Of a DNA stretch of 64,000 bases, positions 54,352 to 63,334 are shown piece after piece. The notes below the pieces were generated by a model. The model saw nothing but the letters and a program-made list of their open reading frames with translations. It was not told where the DNA came from and ran no database searches. The first letter of the stretch is position 1. Every line of letters begins with the position of its first letter. This DNA comes from Taklimakanibacter albus (GTDB lineage: Bacteria; Pseudomonadota; Alphaproteobacteria; Rhizobiales; Aestuariivirgaceae), in the NCBI RefSeq assembly GCF_016595235.1, contig NZ_JAENHL010000006.1:124001-188000 (forward strand), given 5' to 3'. Both the position numbers and the translations under genes were made by a program.

Positions 54352-55109
54352 TCAGTACGGACCGCCTCGCTTGTCGGAGTGGCAGCGGCTATGTGTGGAT
54401 ATTGGTTCCACTCGCGTCCTTTTAGGAGGCGCCCACCCGATTTAGGGCGAATGCCGCCCCATTGCTTGAAAAAGAATGCCACTTGTGAAGCACGACATTG
54501 GTCACGTATCTCAATAGCCCATTCCTCTGCCATTGGACGCGCATGCGGTCCACTTTCGCCTCCCACAATCGCCCAATCGATACCCGTTAAATCAACTTCA
54601 CCAACCGGACCAAGGAGAGGCTCGAAAGATACGAATTTAACGGAAGCTTGAGCTTTCTGTAGGTGCCTTAGTCGAACAAGATTTTTTTCATCTTCAACTG
54701 AAACACCCAACCACAAATGTTTTGGAGCTAGACCGTTTCCGTATCGATGGCGGAGGTATTTTACCAGGAGCGAACTTCGCTTGGTTAAGATCTGGTAGGT
54801 ATGCCAGTTAGCCCCTTCCATGGTATCAAAGACAGCATCAATGAACGGGAGTGGAATTTCCTTGTGAAAAAGGTCGCTCATTGAATTAACGAAGATGCGA
54901 CGCGGTGTGCGCCACGAAAGTGGTTGCCTTAGTCTCTCAGGGCGCAGGGTAAGGTCAAAGCCACTCTCGAACGGATGACCGGGAACCCCGCGAAAGCGTT
55001 CAGAGAAGCGCTCGGCGTAACAGAAGTCGCAACCACGGGTAAGTTTGGAGCACCCAGTAACGGGGTTCCAGGTCGCGTCTGTCCATTCGATTTGCGTAGA
55101 AGCCGCCAT
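54348..55109 (-). CDS. DUF5131 (phage Gp37/Gp68-like) three-Cys protein
   Basis: 253 residues. It starts QIEWTDATWNPVTGCSKLTR and continues GCDFCYAERFSERF, giving a C-x6-C-x2-C cluster like a radical-SAM iron-sulphur site. A TIM-barrel-like series follows with FVNSMSDLFHKEIP, LTKRSSLLVKYL, LWLGVSVED, and WAIVGGESGPHARPM. The family is common in phages and defence islands. It is the first gene of the leftward arm with TcmP. The start is close to the island's right edge. Confidence 0.9.
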   Translation of the reverse strand: MAASTQIEWTDATWNPVTGCSKLTRGCDFCYAERFSERFRGVPGHPFESGFDLTLRPERLRQPLSWRTPRRIFVNSMSDLFHKEIPLPFIDAVFDTMEGANWHTYQILTKRSSLLVKYLRHRYGNGLAPKHLWLGVSVEDEKNLVRLRHLQKAQASVKFVSFEPLLGPVGEVDLTGIDWAIVGGESGPHARPMAEEWAIEIRDQCRASQVAFFFKQWGGIRPKSGGRLLKGREWNQYPHIAAATPTSEAVRTE

Positions 55110-55437
55110 AAACTGATCCTAGAACAGAAATAGAACATTTGCGAGGGAAAAAATGAGTCTATGCCCAAAAAACCGTCGCGTATCATTTCCTTGCCGAGGC
55201 GTGATCGCGTCTCAAAACTGGGCCAATCGAAGACTTAGTTGATTTTCAATGTTGCACGAACAAGTTCTAACTATTGGTAAAGTTCAGAGACAATCTACAC
55301 GACGCTGATGAACACTTTTTGATCCCCGGTTCAGGCCCGCGATACCACGCAGAGTCGCCCAATCCCCCTCATGATCGCGCATCTGACGAGCAGCTCGGAC
55401 GCTCTGTGGCCGACTAGGATATAGGGGCCTCGCGCTT
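55110..55437. other. Right margin of the AT-rich island
   Basis: No gene is supported. GC content rises back toward the chromosomal level near 55.3 kb. No attachment-site repeat was identified. Confidence 0.3.
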
Positions 55438-55586
55438 CATGATCGCGGCCGCGGATCACGTCTTGTAGCTCTTGTGCTGTTCATGCATCGCGGCTTCGCC
55501 CGCGTCCGACGCCGCGACCCATTCGGGATCGGGCGCGGCGTCCGACACGTAGCTGTCGTTCCAGTTCCACCATGTATAGGGGCGGG
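55438..55586 (-). pseudogene. 3' fragment of a DUF899-type gene
   Basis: About 150 bp closely match the 3' end of the intact DUF899 gene at 61112-61915, including its last 40 or so codons (ending in a Lys-Ser-Tyr-Lys-type tail) and the stop at 55456-55458. The similarity stops abruptly near 55586, so the rest of the copy is missing. Confidence 0.8.
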
Positions 55587-55787
55587 AATTACTGGGACAG
55601 TGCACTAAACCGACCGGGCGACACACTGGCCGTTGTTGCAGCCATTGAGCTCACTGTCACCATGATCGAAGCATCATGATCATCACTGCCGCACCGGCTC
55701 GATGACCGGAAATGCCCCTCGGAATGACGGTATTCTTGGCACGGTCACTCGACTTGGTTGCCGCAAGGCATGCCGACGCGCCGGATG

Positions 55788-56181
55788 TCAATTATACCAC
55801 CCGCGCTCCGCGCTATAGAGAAAGACCTGCTTTCCCTTCCCGTTGAGGGGGAACTTTATCCCCCGCTTGCGGTCTTTGAAGCAAGCGATGCCGAATTCGT
55901 ATTTCAGGAATTCTCCGGGCTTCGAGGGGGGCGGCTCCGGCCTTGCGCATCTTCTCCCAGTCGGCCGCGGTCGGCTCCAGCGTGGTCGCCATTTCGCGGG
56001 CCTAGGCTATGAACTTCTTCCAATCCGCCTCGGTGCATTTTTTCGTGTCCTTGACGTTCTTCATGACGGCCAAGGCGAGCTGGACATTCATGCCCCAGAG
56101 CTTCGTATCGACGAAACGGGATTGCGCCAGCGCCGGTTTTGATCCGAGCACAAGCAAGAGTGCTGCTGCCAGTAATCTCAT
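55788..56181 (-). pseudogene. Disrupted copy of the 130-residue secreted protein gene at 57704-58096
   Basis: Nucleotide similarity runs over the whole length, including the upstream region. The signal peptide (MRLLAAALLLVLGSKPALAQ) and SRFVDTKLWGMNVQLALAVM remain. An AAG codon has become TAG within the KFIA*AREMA stretch near 56001-56003. A one-base insertion in a G run near 55925-55930 shifts the rest. The intact paralogue has neither lesion. Confidence 0.85.
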
Positions 56182-56365
56182 CGGTGCTGATCTTCCGGGC
56201 CGCGATCGGAAACAGTTCATGCTGGCATCGTTGTGCCGCCCTGTTGCCACCCGCTTGAGAGGTGCGCCGGCGCGCATGGGGAGGGCCCTCGACGGACTGA
56301 CGGGATCGGCTACACTCCGTGTGTGGAAATCGAATTCCGGAATCGCTTGTCAGGGAGGGAGACCC

Positions 56366-56767
56366 ATGTCGGGAAAATTCGTCATCGCCAAGGAGGTCGA
56401 GGCTCAGGTCGAGGATTGGGGCACGCTCCGCTGGCTCAGCAATCCGCCCGGCACCGGCGCCCGCCAGCTCACCGTCATCTATGTCGGCCTCGCGCCCGGC
56501 AAGGGGCACAATTTCCATAAGCACCCCGATCAGGAGGAGGTGATCCTCGTCGTCGCCGGAACGGTCGAGCAGTGGGTCGATCGCGAAAAACGCATCCTCG
56601 GCCCCGGCGACTCCGCTTTCATTCCGGCCGGCGTCGTGCATGCCTCGTTCAATGTCGGCCAGAGTGATGCGAAGATCGTCGCCATCTTAGGTCCATGCGT
56701 CGGACCGGTCGGCTATGAGCTGGTCGATGTCGCCAGTGATGCGCCGTGGAAGACGCTACGTGCATGA
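56366..56767 (+). CDS. Cupin-domain protein
   Basis: 133 residues. The beta-barrel cupin motif 1 is APGKGHNFHKHPDQEEVILV with G-x5-H-x-H-x(n)-E metal ligands. Motif 2 is GDSAFIPAGVVHASFN with the second His. It probably binds a divalent metal; no catalytic assignment is possible. AGGGAGGG lies 6-8 bp before ATG 56366. It stands between the disrupted paralogue and a convergent methyltransferase gene. Confidence 0.87.
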   Translation: MSGKFVIAKEVEAQVEDWGTLRWLSNPPGTGARQLTVIYVGLAPGKGHNFHKHPDQEEVILVVAGTVEQWVDREKRILGPGDSAFIPAGVVHASFNVGQSDAKIVAILGPCVGPVGYELVDVASDAPWKTLRA

Positions 56768-56775
56768 AGGTTGTA

Positions 56776-57564
56776 TCAGGCCGGTAGGCGCCCCTTGATG
56801 GCATTGGCGCGGGCTTCATAGGTGATCCGCCCGTCACTGTCCGTCGGCAGGCGCGCTTGCACGCCACGCTTGAGTGTCAGGGCGTCGGCGGAGGAGAGCG
56901 CGGAGATCGTGGGCCCGAGCGACGGCGACTTCATGCTCGTCCGCCACCAGTCGTCGAAATCGGCAAAGGTCCGGTGTACGGTGATCTCGCGCGTCTCGAT
57001 GTCCGCCAATCCGGCACCTCGCCACAGATCGAGCATGGCGTCCCGGCGTGACGCCTCCCTTTGCGGCGGGCGCGGCGCGTTCAACCCCATGGCGCGCATC
57101 TGGATGAGGAGCGGCTCGAGCGGAAAGCCGCCGCCCGGCATGTCCCACATATAAGCGGCGACGATGCCGCCCGGCCGCACCACGCGAACCATTTCCGCCA
57201 CACCTTTGACGGGTTCCGGGACGAAGACGAGGACGAGCGCCATGATGGCGGCGTCGAATCTGTCGGCCGGGAAGGGAAGCGCCATCGCATCGCCCAGGCG
57301 GAATTCCGTCCCGCGCGCGGCGGGCCGCGTGCGGGCAAAAGCGAGCTGCCCTTCGGAGGGATCGATGCCGTGAACCTCCGCCGGAGCGCAGCGCTCGACC
57401 AGGAGCTCGGTGAAGGCACCATTGCCGCAGCCGACATCGATCCAGCGCAAGGCCACGGGCGGCGCCAGCCAGTCGAGGAAGATCGCGCCGGCGGACCGGC
57501 TCCAGACCCCCATCATCTGCTCATAAGCGGCGCCGTCATCGAAACGGATCGTTTGTTCGCTCAT
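56776..57564 (-). CDS. Class I SAM-dependent methyltransferase (Methyltransf_11 type)
   Basis: 262 residues. Motif I is WIDVGCGNGAFTELL, motif II acidic residue is in VHGIDPSEGQLAFA, then GDAMALPFPADRFDAAIMAL and EMVRVVRPGGIVAAYMWDMP. The substrate (small molecule likely) is unknown. ATG 57564 starts the conserved MSEQTIRFDDGAAYE segment; the frame is open to 57720 without similarity. Upstream lies the 138-bp gap to the secreted-protein gene on the same strand. Confidence 0.9.
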   Translation of the reverse strand: MSEQTIRFDDGAAYEQMMGVWSRSAGAIFLDWLAPPVALRWIDVGCGNGAFTELLVERCAPAEVHGIDPSEGQLAFARTRPAARGTEFRLGDAMALPFPADRFDAAIMALVLVFVPEPVKGVAEMVRVVRPGGIVAAYMWDMPGGGFPLEPLLIQMRAMGLNAPRPPQREASRRDAMLDLWRGAGLADIETREITVHRTFADFDDWWRTSMKSPSLGPTISALSSADALTLKRGVQARLPTDSDGRITYEARANAIKGRLPA

Positions 57565-57703
57565 CGGTGGAGTCCTGCGATGGCCTGTCGGTTTCCTCAT
57601 CGCACTGTAGGACAGCATAGGCATGCCGGGAAGCCGGAGAAATCCGGCGCTGCGGTGGCTCAGGGGACGATCCGGGAACCGGTGTGATGGTTCCCGACGG
57701 ATG

Positions 57704-58096
57704 TCAACTATACCATCCACGCTCCGCGCTATAGAGATAGATCTGCTTCCCCTTGCCGTTGAGCGGGAATTTTATCCCCAGCTTGCGGTCTTTGAAGCAG
57801 GCGACACCGAATTCAAATCTCAGGAATTCTCCGGGCTTCGAGGGGTCGGCTCCCGCCTTGCGCATCTTCTCCCAGTCGGCCGCGGTCGGCTCCAGCGTGG
57901 TCGCCATTTCGCGAGCCTTGGCGATGAACTTCTTCCAATCCGCCTCGGTGCATTTTTTCGTGTCCTTGACGTTCTTCATGACGGCCAAGGCGAGCTGGAC
58001 ATTCACCCCCCAGAGCTTCGTGTCGACGAAGCGCGATTGCGCCATTGCCGGCGCAGACGCCAGCACGAACAAGAGTGCCAATGCCAGTATTCTCAT
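57704..58096 (-). CDS. Small secreted protein, intact paralogue
   Basis: 130 residues. Signal peptide MRILALALLFVLASAPAMAQ with cleavage near AMA|Q, then a short domain with WGVNVQLALAVMKNVKDTKK, CTEADWKKFIAKAREMAT and a C-terminal basic-aromatic end. Two Cys residues may form a disulphide. No family is recognised. The disrupted copy 1.5 kb to the left shares its coding region and upstream segment, so the pair arose by duplication. Confidence 0.75.
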   Translation of the reverse strand: MRILALALLFVLASAPAMAQSRFVDTKLWGVNVQLALAVMKNVKDTKKCTEADWKKFIAKAREMATTLEPTAADWEKMRKAGADPSKPGEFLRFEFGVACFKDRKLGIKFPLNGKGKQIYLYSAERGWYS

Positions 58097-58340
58097 CGGT
58101 GCTGATCCTCCGGGCCGCGAACGGAAACAGTTCATGCTGGCATCGTTGCGCTGGCCTGTCGCCACCCGCATGGGAGGTGGGGGCGCGGTTTATCGGATAG
58201 GGCCGGGAGGCGCACCGGGGCTTCGGTGAGGGTACAGTTGTTGCCACGGCGACCGGCCCGCCTTCAGGAAGGCACGCGCAGACCAGTTGGCGCATTTCGC
58301 TGCGGCCGACGAGGGGAGACCGGCCGTCGGCTAGTCGGGG

Positions 58341-59399
58341 TTGGGGCACGACTTGCAACTCCGCCTCGGTGCGGCCTGCTGGCCAAGACGCAGACTTCGC
58401 GATAATGTCGCCGGGATAAGGGAGGGGACGGCCATTCAATCTCTGCCCCTGGCACATCCGGACGAAACGGCGCCCAAGGCGGAGACGGCGACACCGCTCG
58501 CTTACGCCATAGCGGTGTTCGGCTGGCTGCTGTCGGCCGGCGTCTATATCGCCGCGAAATGGGCCGGCCCTGAAATGCCGCCCTGGACGCTCTGCTTCTC
58601 ACGGCTGGCACTCGCCTGCCTCATCCTTCTGCCGATCGTGCGCCCGCATCACGGCAGGATGGTCGCTTTGCTGCGCTCGCGGGCGGTCGAGGTGCTCATC
58701 ATCGGCGCCATCGGCCTCGCCTTCTGCCAGGGCACGATCTATGTCGGCCTCAACTACACCGATGCCACGACCGCCGGCATCGTCATGGCGCTGTCGCCGG
58801 TCATGACGGTGGTGCTGGCCCATTTTGTGCTCGGCGAGCCGCTCGGCCTGTGGAAAACCCTAGGCGCGCTCATCGCCCTTATTGGGATGCTGGTGATCGT
58901 AGCGCATGGCGACCTCGCCGCGCTGCTCGGCTTGCGGTTCAATATCGGTGAGCTGTGGATCGTCGGCGCAGCTTTATGCTGGGCCGTCTATACGGTGCTG
59001 CTGCGCCGGGCCAAATTCGGCCTCGAGCTCTTGCCGACGGTCGTCCTGCTGCTGGGGGCAGGGGCGCTGGGCGCCCTGCCTCTCGCTCTATGGGAGCTTG
59101 CTTCCGGCAAGCACCTGGCCCTCGAGGCGACCGGACTCCTGGCGCTCGCTTATATGGCGGCACCCGGCGGCGCGCTCATGTATTACATCTACAACCGCAG
59201 CGTCGCGGCGCTGGGCGCCGGCCGCGCCGGCATGATGCTCTATCTGCAGACCGTGTTCGTGGCACTCCTCGCTTATCTGTTTCTCGGCGAGAGCCTGCAT
59301 GGCTACGACCTCGCCGGCGCCGCCTTCATCGTCGCCGGCCTGGCACTCGCCGCCATCAAGGTGAAGCCGTCCCGCGCCGAGGCGGCCGCCGCCAAGTGA
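58341..59399 (+). CDS. DMT-superfamily (EamA) transporter
   Basis: 352 residues from TTG 58341, with ten hydrophobic helices arranged as two EamA repeats, for example AGVYIAAKWAGPEMPPWTL in the first and IVGAALCWAVYTVLLRRA in the second. Likely a drug/metabolite exporter of unknown substrate. The first 30 residues from TTG are not membrane-like. An in-frame ATT at 58434 has GGGAGGGG 6 bp upstream, which suggests a non-canonical start (about 321 residues). The gene ends in TGATG shared with the cardiolipin synthase start. Confidence 0.88.
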   Translation: MGHDLQLRLGAACWPRRRLRDNVAGIREGTAIQSLPLAHPDETAPKAETATPLAYAIAVFGWLLSAGVYIAAKWAGPEMPPWTLCFSRLALACLILLPIVRPHHGRMVALLRSRAVEVLIIGAIGLAFCQGTIYVGLNYTDATTAGIVMALSPVMTVVLAHFVLGEPLGLWKTLGALIALIGMLVIVAHGDLAALLGLRFNIGELWIVGAALCWAVYTVLLRRAKFGLELLPTVVLLLGAGALGALPLALWELASGKHLALEATGLLALAYMAAPGGALMYYIYNRSVAALGAGRAGMMLYLQTVFVALLAYLFLGESLHGYDLAGAAFIVAGLALAAIKVKPSRAEAAAAK

Positions 59400-60808
59400 T
59401 GCCGACGCCGCTCAACGACCTCTATTTCCTATGGTATGTCGCCGAATGGCTGATCAGGTTCGCTGCACTCGCCGTCGTGCCCCTCAGGCGGTCACCCGCC
59501 GCGGCCGCCGGTTGGCTGCTCCTCATCTTCTTCATCCCGGGGCCTGGCCTGCTTCTCTATCTCCTGATCGGGCGGCCCCGCTTTCCCATTGCGCGGCAAC
59601 GCCGCAGCCACGAAGTGCGGCCTTTCATTGCAGATGTTACCCAGCGATTGGAGGAAAGCGGTGCCGGCCGTGACGACGACGAGGTCGCGAGATTCGCACA
59701 AAGCCTGGGCCGCCTGCCGTGCACCGGTGGCAACAGCGTCGAACTGATCGACGACTATGACGGTTTCATCGATCGCCTGACGGCGGACATCCGCCAGGCG
59801 AAGCGAACGGTCGATATCCTGGTCTACATCTTTGCCGATGACGCGGTCGGGCAACGTCTCGCCGCCGAGCTCGCCCAGGCGGTTCACCGCGGCGTGCGCT
59901 GCCGGGTGATGTTCGACGCGATAGGGTCGCATCGCTGGCGCCGCGGCACCTTGCGGCTGCTGCGCAGTGCTGGCGTCGAGGTTCGCGAGGCGCTGCCGGT
60001 CCGCTGGCTCCGGCGCCGCGACCGCGCCGATATGCGCAATCACCGCAAGCTGTTCGTCATCGACGGCGCGATCGGCTATGCGGGGTCGCAAAACCTCGTC
60101 GCCAAGGATTTCAGGCCAGGCGTCGTCAACCGTGAGCTGGTGGCGCGGGTTGGCGGCCCCGTGGTGGCCGCCATGGCCGCCGTTATTTCCGCCGACTGGT
60201 CGATGGAAGACAAGGGGCCGCCGCTTCCGTCACCGGTGGTCATTCCCGCCGCTGAGGGTGGAGCACGGTTGCAGCTTTTGCCCAGCGGGGCCGATTATCC
60301 CCTGGAGGGCTTTGAAACGCTGCTGGTCTGGCAGATCCACAGGGCGCGCCAACGGGTCGTGCTGGTGACCCCTTATTTCGTGCCCGATGAGGATGTCATC
60401 GGCGCCTTGCGCAGCGCCGCCACGCGCGGCGTGGTCGTCGATCTCGTCGTATCGGCGGTGGTCGACCAGCAGATCGTTCACCTCGCGCAATGCTCCTATT
60501 TCGAGGAGCTGCTGGTGGCGGGCATTCGCATTCACCGCTATCGCGGCTTCCTGCTTCATGCCAAGAACGCCAGCATCGATGGCGAGCTTGGCGTCGTCGG
60601 CTCCAGCAATGTCGACCTGCGCTCCTTCCAGCTCAACGAAGAGGCAAGCCTGCTTCTGTACGATGCCGACGCGATCAAGCGGCTGCAGGCCATTCAGGGC
60701 GACTATATTGCCGCCAGTGATCCGTTGCAGCTCGCGGCATGGCGCACCCGCCCGCGCCGGCAAAAGCTCCTGGAGAATATCGCCCGGATCATGAGCCCCT
60801 TGCTCTAG
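59399..60808 (+). CDS. cls: Cardiolipin synthase (phospholipase D family)
   Basis: 469 residues. Two N-terminal membrane helices (about 8-30 and 38-60) precede two PLD domains. HKD motif 1 is HRKLFVIDGAIGYAGSQN near residue 215, and motif 2 is HAKNASIDGELGVVGSSNVD near 386; both H-x-K-x4-D sets are complete. It would join phosphatidylglycerol (or CDP-DAG) into cardiolipin at the inner membrane. ATG 59399 overlaps the DMT gene stop by 1 bp, so the two are translationally coupled. Confidence 0.92.
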   Translation: MPTPLNDLYFLWYVAEWLIRFAALAVVPLRRSPAAAAGWLLLIFFIPGPGLLLYLLIGRPRFPIARQRRSHEVRPFIADVTQRLEESGAGRDDDEVARFAQSLGRLPCTGGNSVELIDDYDGFIDRLTADIRQAKRTVDILVYIFADDAVGQRLAAELAQAVHRGVRCRVMFDAIGSHRWRRGTLRLLRSAGVEVREALPVRWLRRRDRADMRNHRKLFVIDGAIGYAGSQNLVAKDFRPGVVNRELVARVGGPVVAAMAAVISADWSMEDKGPPLPSPVVIPAAEGGARLQLLPSGADYPLEGFETLLVWQIHRARQRVVLVTPYFVPDEDVIGALRSAATRGVVVDLVVSAVVDQQIVHLAQCSYFEELLVAGIRIHRYRGFLLHAKNASIDGELGVVGSSNVDLRSFQLNEEASLLLYDADAIKRLQAIQGDYIAASDPLQLAAWRTRPRRQKLLENIARIMSPLL

Positions 60809-60837
60809 CCCGATAGAGTGGGCGTGATCTCACAATC

Positions 60838-61002
60838 TTTCCCCCTCTCCCGTCCGCAGGATGGGAGAGGGTGCCCGACAGGGCGGGTGAGGGCTCTTCC
60901 TTGGCAAAGGAATATCCCTCCAAACCATCATTTGCTTCGAGAAAGAGCCCTCATCCGCCCTTCGCGCACCTTCTCCCATTGCTTCGCAACGGGCGAAGGG
61001 GA
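60838..61002. repeat. Pair of inverted palindromic repeats
   Basis: The left copy (60838-60898) has CCCTCTCCCGTCCGCAGGAT and GGGCGGGTGAGGGCTCTT. The right copy (60944-61002) is its approximate inverse, starting AGAGCCCTCATCCGCCC. About 45 bp separate them. The gap 60809-61111 has no gene. Confidence 0.65.
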
Positions 61003-61111
61003 AACGTGGAGGGAGCTCCCGGTTCTCTCATGCCTTCACAAGATCTCATATGCGATAGCCCTGGGTGGGGAGGGAGTCCTCATTCTGGCGCGCTACGATC
61101 GCGGCTGCAGG

Positions 61112-61915
61112 TCACGTCTTATAGCTCTTATGCTGCTCATGCATCGCGGCGTCGCCCGCATCCGACGCCGCGACCCATTCGGGATCGGGGGCGGCATTCG
61201 GCACATAGCTGTCGTTCCAGTTCCACCAGGTATAGGGGCGGCCCTGCGGCCAGCCGGCGGGTGACTCCTCCCACGCTTCCTGCCGGCCGAGCGGCGTCAT
61301 GTCGAGATAGCTCCACACGGTGCCCATCACCTCATCGCCGCGCCCATTGATCAGATAGGTGCGGAAGACGCGCTCGCCGTCATGGATGAACGCATTGTGG
61401 CCGTGCCATTCGCCGACCTCGAAATCGGCGTCGAAACTGTCGGTGAGCGTGTACCAGGGAATATGCTGCCACCCCATCTTCGCCTTGATCCGGGCGATGT
61501 CGGCTTGCGGTGCACGCGAAACGTAGACGAGGGTGGTGTCGCGGGCATTTATGTGGGCGAGGTTCGAGACCTGATCGGCGACCATGGAGCAGCCGACGCA
61601 GGCATGATCGGGCCAGCCATGCACGCCCGGCTCGAAGAAGGCGCGATAGACGATCAGCTGCCGCCGTCCGGCGAACAGATCGTAGAGGCCGACGCGCCCT
61701 TCCGGCCCGTCGAACTTGTAGGGCTTCGTGACTTCCATCCACGGCATGCGCCGGCGCTCGGCGACCAGCGCGTCGCGCGCTTTCATCTGTTCCTTCTCCT
61801 TGGCCAGCATCACCTTCCAGGCGCGCTCCCATTCGGCTTGCGATACGATCGGCGGCAGGGTTTCCGGCAATGCGCCGCTCTTGGTGTCGGTGTCCGATTT
61901 CGGTTTCGAGGACAT
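61112..61915 (-). CDS. DUF899 family thioredoxin-like protein
   Basis: 267 residues. The family motifs are LVAERRRMPWMEVTKPYKFD, LFAGRRQLIVYRAFFEPGVH, GWPDHACVGCSMVADQVSNL with a CxxC-like ACVGCS, and a C-terminal YTWWNWNDSYVPNA. The fold is thioredoxin-like; enzymatic function is undefined. GGAGG-like spacing is weak. Its 3' end was copied to 55438-55586. Confidence 0.87.
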   Translation of the reverse strand: MSSKPKSDTDTKSGALPETLPPIVSQAEWERAWKVMLAKEKEQMKARDALVAERRRMPWMEVTKPYKFDGPEGRVGLYDLFAGRRQLIVYRAFFEPGVHGWPDHACVGCSMVADQVSNLAHINARDTTLVYVSRAPQADIARIKAKMGWQHIPWYTLTDSFDADFEVGEWHGHNAFIHDGERVFRTYLINGRGDEVMGTVWSYLDMTPLGRQEAWEESPAGWPQGRPYTWWNWNDSYVPNAAPDPEWVAASDAGDAAMHEQHKSYKT

Positions 61916-62206
61916 GATATGACTACCTCCGGTTTGCTGTGAGCCACGAGATCATCCGGGCCTCCGGATGAGATATGAACGGGCCGTCCTGGTCTCCGGT
62001 TCCACATATGACCGCCCATTAGGCGGATCCGGCCCGGGCCGTTCTTCTGTCGACTACCCTAAGCGCATCGCGGCGGGTGAGGGGAGTAACAAGCCTGGCG
62101 GGAACTCGCGCTGGGGATGAAGTCTCCACCGCCCCCAACTAAAGCCTAATGGTGACGACGGTGCATCCGGGCCGATACTCCCGCGCGTCGTTGAAAAGGT
62201 GCCCCC

Positions 62207-62632
62207 ATGTCGCCGGATGTCGCCGCTTCATTCGCTTTGGTCATCCTGATGGCGCCGATGGCCTATTTCCTACTGGCGTCGCCGAGCTTTCTGTTCGTGA
62301 AGCTCGACATCCCGCCGGTGGCCAAGCTCTTGCGCGGCATGTTTCATGGTTATTTCATCGCGCTGGCCATTGCCGGTGTGGTCGGCACGGTGGGCCTCGC
62401 TGTGGCGGGGCGGACGGCGTTCCTCATCGGCATCGGGGTCATCGCCTTCGCGATCCTGGCGCGCCGCTGGTTCCTGCGCCGGATCGATGCTGAGCTTGGT
62501 GCAGAGCCGGCTGGCGCTGGCGGTATGGCGCGCGGGCTGCGCCGTCTGCATGTGGCCGGCATGTTGTGCAATGCGGTGCAGTTCGTCGCGGTCGTGGGAT
62601 GTATCCCTTACATCATGGGTGCGCCGGCCTGA
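62207..62632 (+). CDS. Small integral membrane protein, unknown function
   Basis: 141 residues with four hydrophobic helices (about 5-25, 45-70, 75-90, 115-135). A central loop (RRWFLRRIDAELGAEPAGAG) is charged. No family is recognised with confidence. AAGGTG stands 5-6 bp upstream of ATG 62207. It converges with the glycosylase gene, separated from it by 6 bp. Confidence 0.75.
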   Translation: MSPDVAASFALVILMAPMAYFLLASPSFLFVKLDIPPVAKLLRGMFHGYFIALAIAGVVGTVGLAVAGRTAFLIGIGVIAFAILARRWFLRRIDAELGAEPAGAGGMARGLRRLHVAGMLCNAVQFVAVVGCIPYIMGAPA

Positions 62633-62638
62633 TCGGCC

Positions 62639-63298
62639 TCATGCGTTGAGCGATCTCGGCCCGCTGACGAACGGACTGCCCTTCAGATAAAATCGTAAGA
62701 CACGGTCCGCATCCTTTGAAATGCCGATCCGCGTGCTCTTCCCGATCTTGCCGGCTTCGTCGTCGCCGTGCTCGAGCCACAACGGGCCTTTCCGGCACAG
62801 GTCGATCCCATCGAGGCGAAGATCGATCTTGAGCGCGGTGGCGAGTCGCCCAGGCCCCCGCGCCAGGTCGCGCACCCGCTCGATACCGCGATTACGCTGC
62901 ATGATCGCGATGCCGTCGACCGGCTCGAGCGCTCTGATCAGGACACCGGTGCCGGTCCCGGCCGCCTCGCTCGATACATTCAGCATGTTCGAGACGCCAT
63001 AAGCGACATAGACATAAGCATGCCCGTGTTCGAGAAACAGCGACCGGTTGCGCCGGGTCATTCCTCGAAACCCGTGCCCGGCGGCGTCGCCGACGACATA
63101 GGCCTCGGTCTCGACGATCCGGCCGCTGGCAAGGCCGTCGGGCAGGGTTCGCACCACCATCTTGCCGATGAGGTAGCGGGCGAGGGCGACGGTGTCGGTG
63201 GGCAGATCAGCGCGCGCGATCGGCAGAGGAGCCTCCTTCGGAATGATGATCGAGGATACTGTACCTGAACATGCGGCCGTGGGATCATCCGGAAACAT
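62639..63298 (-). CDS. 3-methyladenine DNA glycosylase (MPG/AAG family)
   Basis: 219 residues from ATG 63298. The catalytic region is GRIVETEAYVVGDAAGHGFR with the active Glu; HAYVYVAYGVSNMLNVSSEA and GPGRLATALKID complete the family pattern. It removes alkylated purines and starts base excision repair. The first 24 residues from ATG do not resemble the family. An in-frame CTG at 63226 is preceded by AAGGAGG with 5-bp spacing, so the natural start may be there. Confidence 0.93.
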   Translation of the reverse strand: MFPDDPTAACSGTVSSIIIPKEAPLPIARADLPTDTVALARYLIGKMVVRTLPDGLASGRIVETEAYVVGDAAGHGFRGMTRRNRSLFLEHGHAYVYVAYGVSNMLNVSSEAAGTGTGVLIRALEPVDGIAIMQRNRGIERVRDLARGPGRLATALKIDLRLDGIDLCRKGPLWLEHGDDEAGKIGKSTRIGISKDADRVLRFYLKGSPFVSGPRSLNA

Positions 63299-63334
63299 AA
63301 ACCAACGCGTGTCGGCGGGTACAGGGAGAAGAAC

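Noticed and set aside
58955-59398. Upstream extension of the cardiolipin synthase frame through the DMT gene.
   Set aside because: The extension overlaps the transporter in another frame and reads as Arg-rich shadow; ATG 59399 gives a normal N-terminus.
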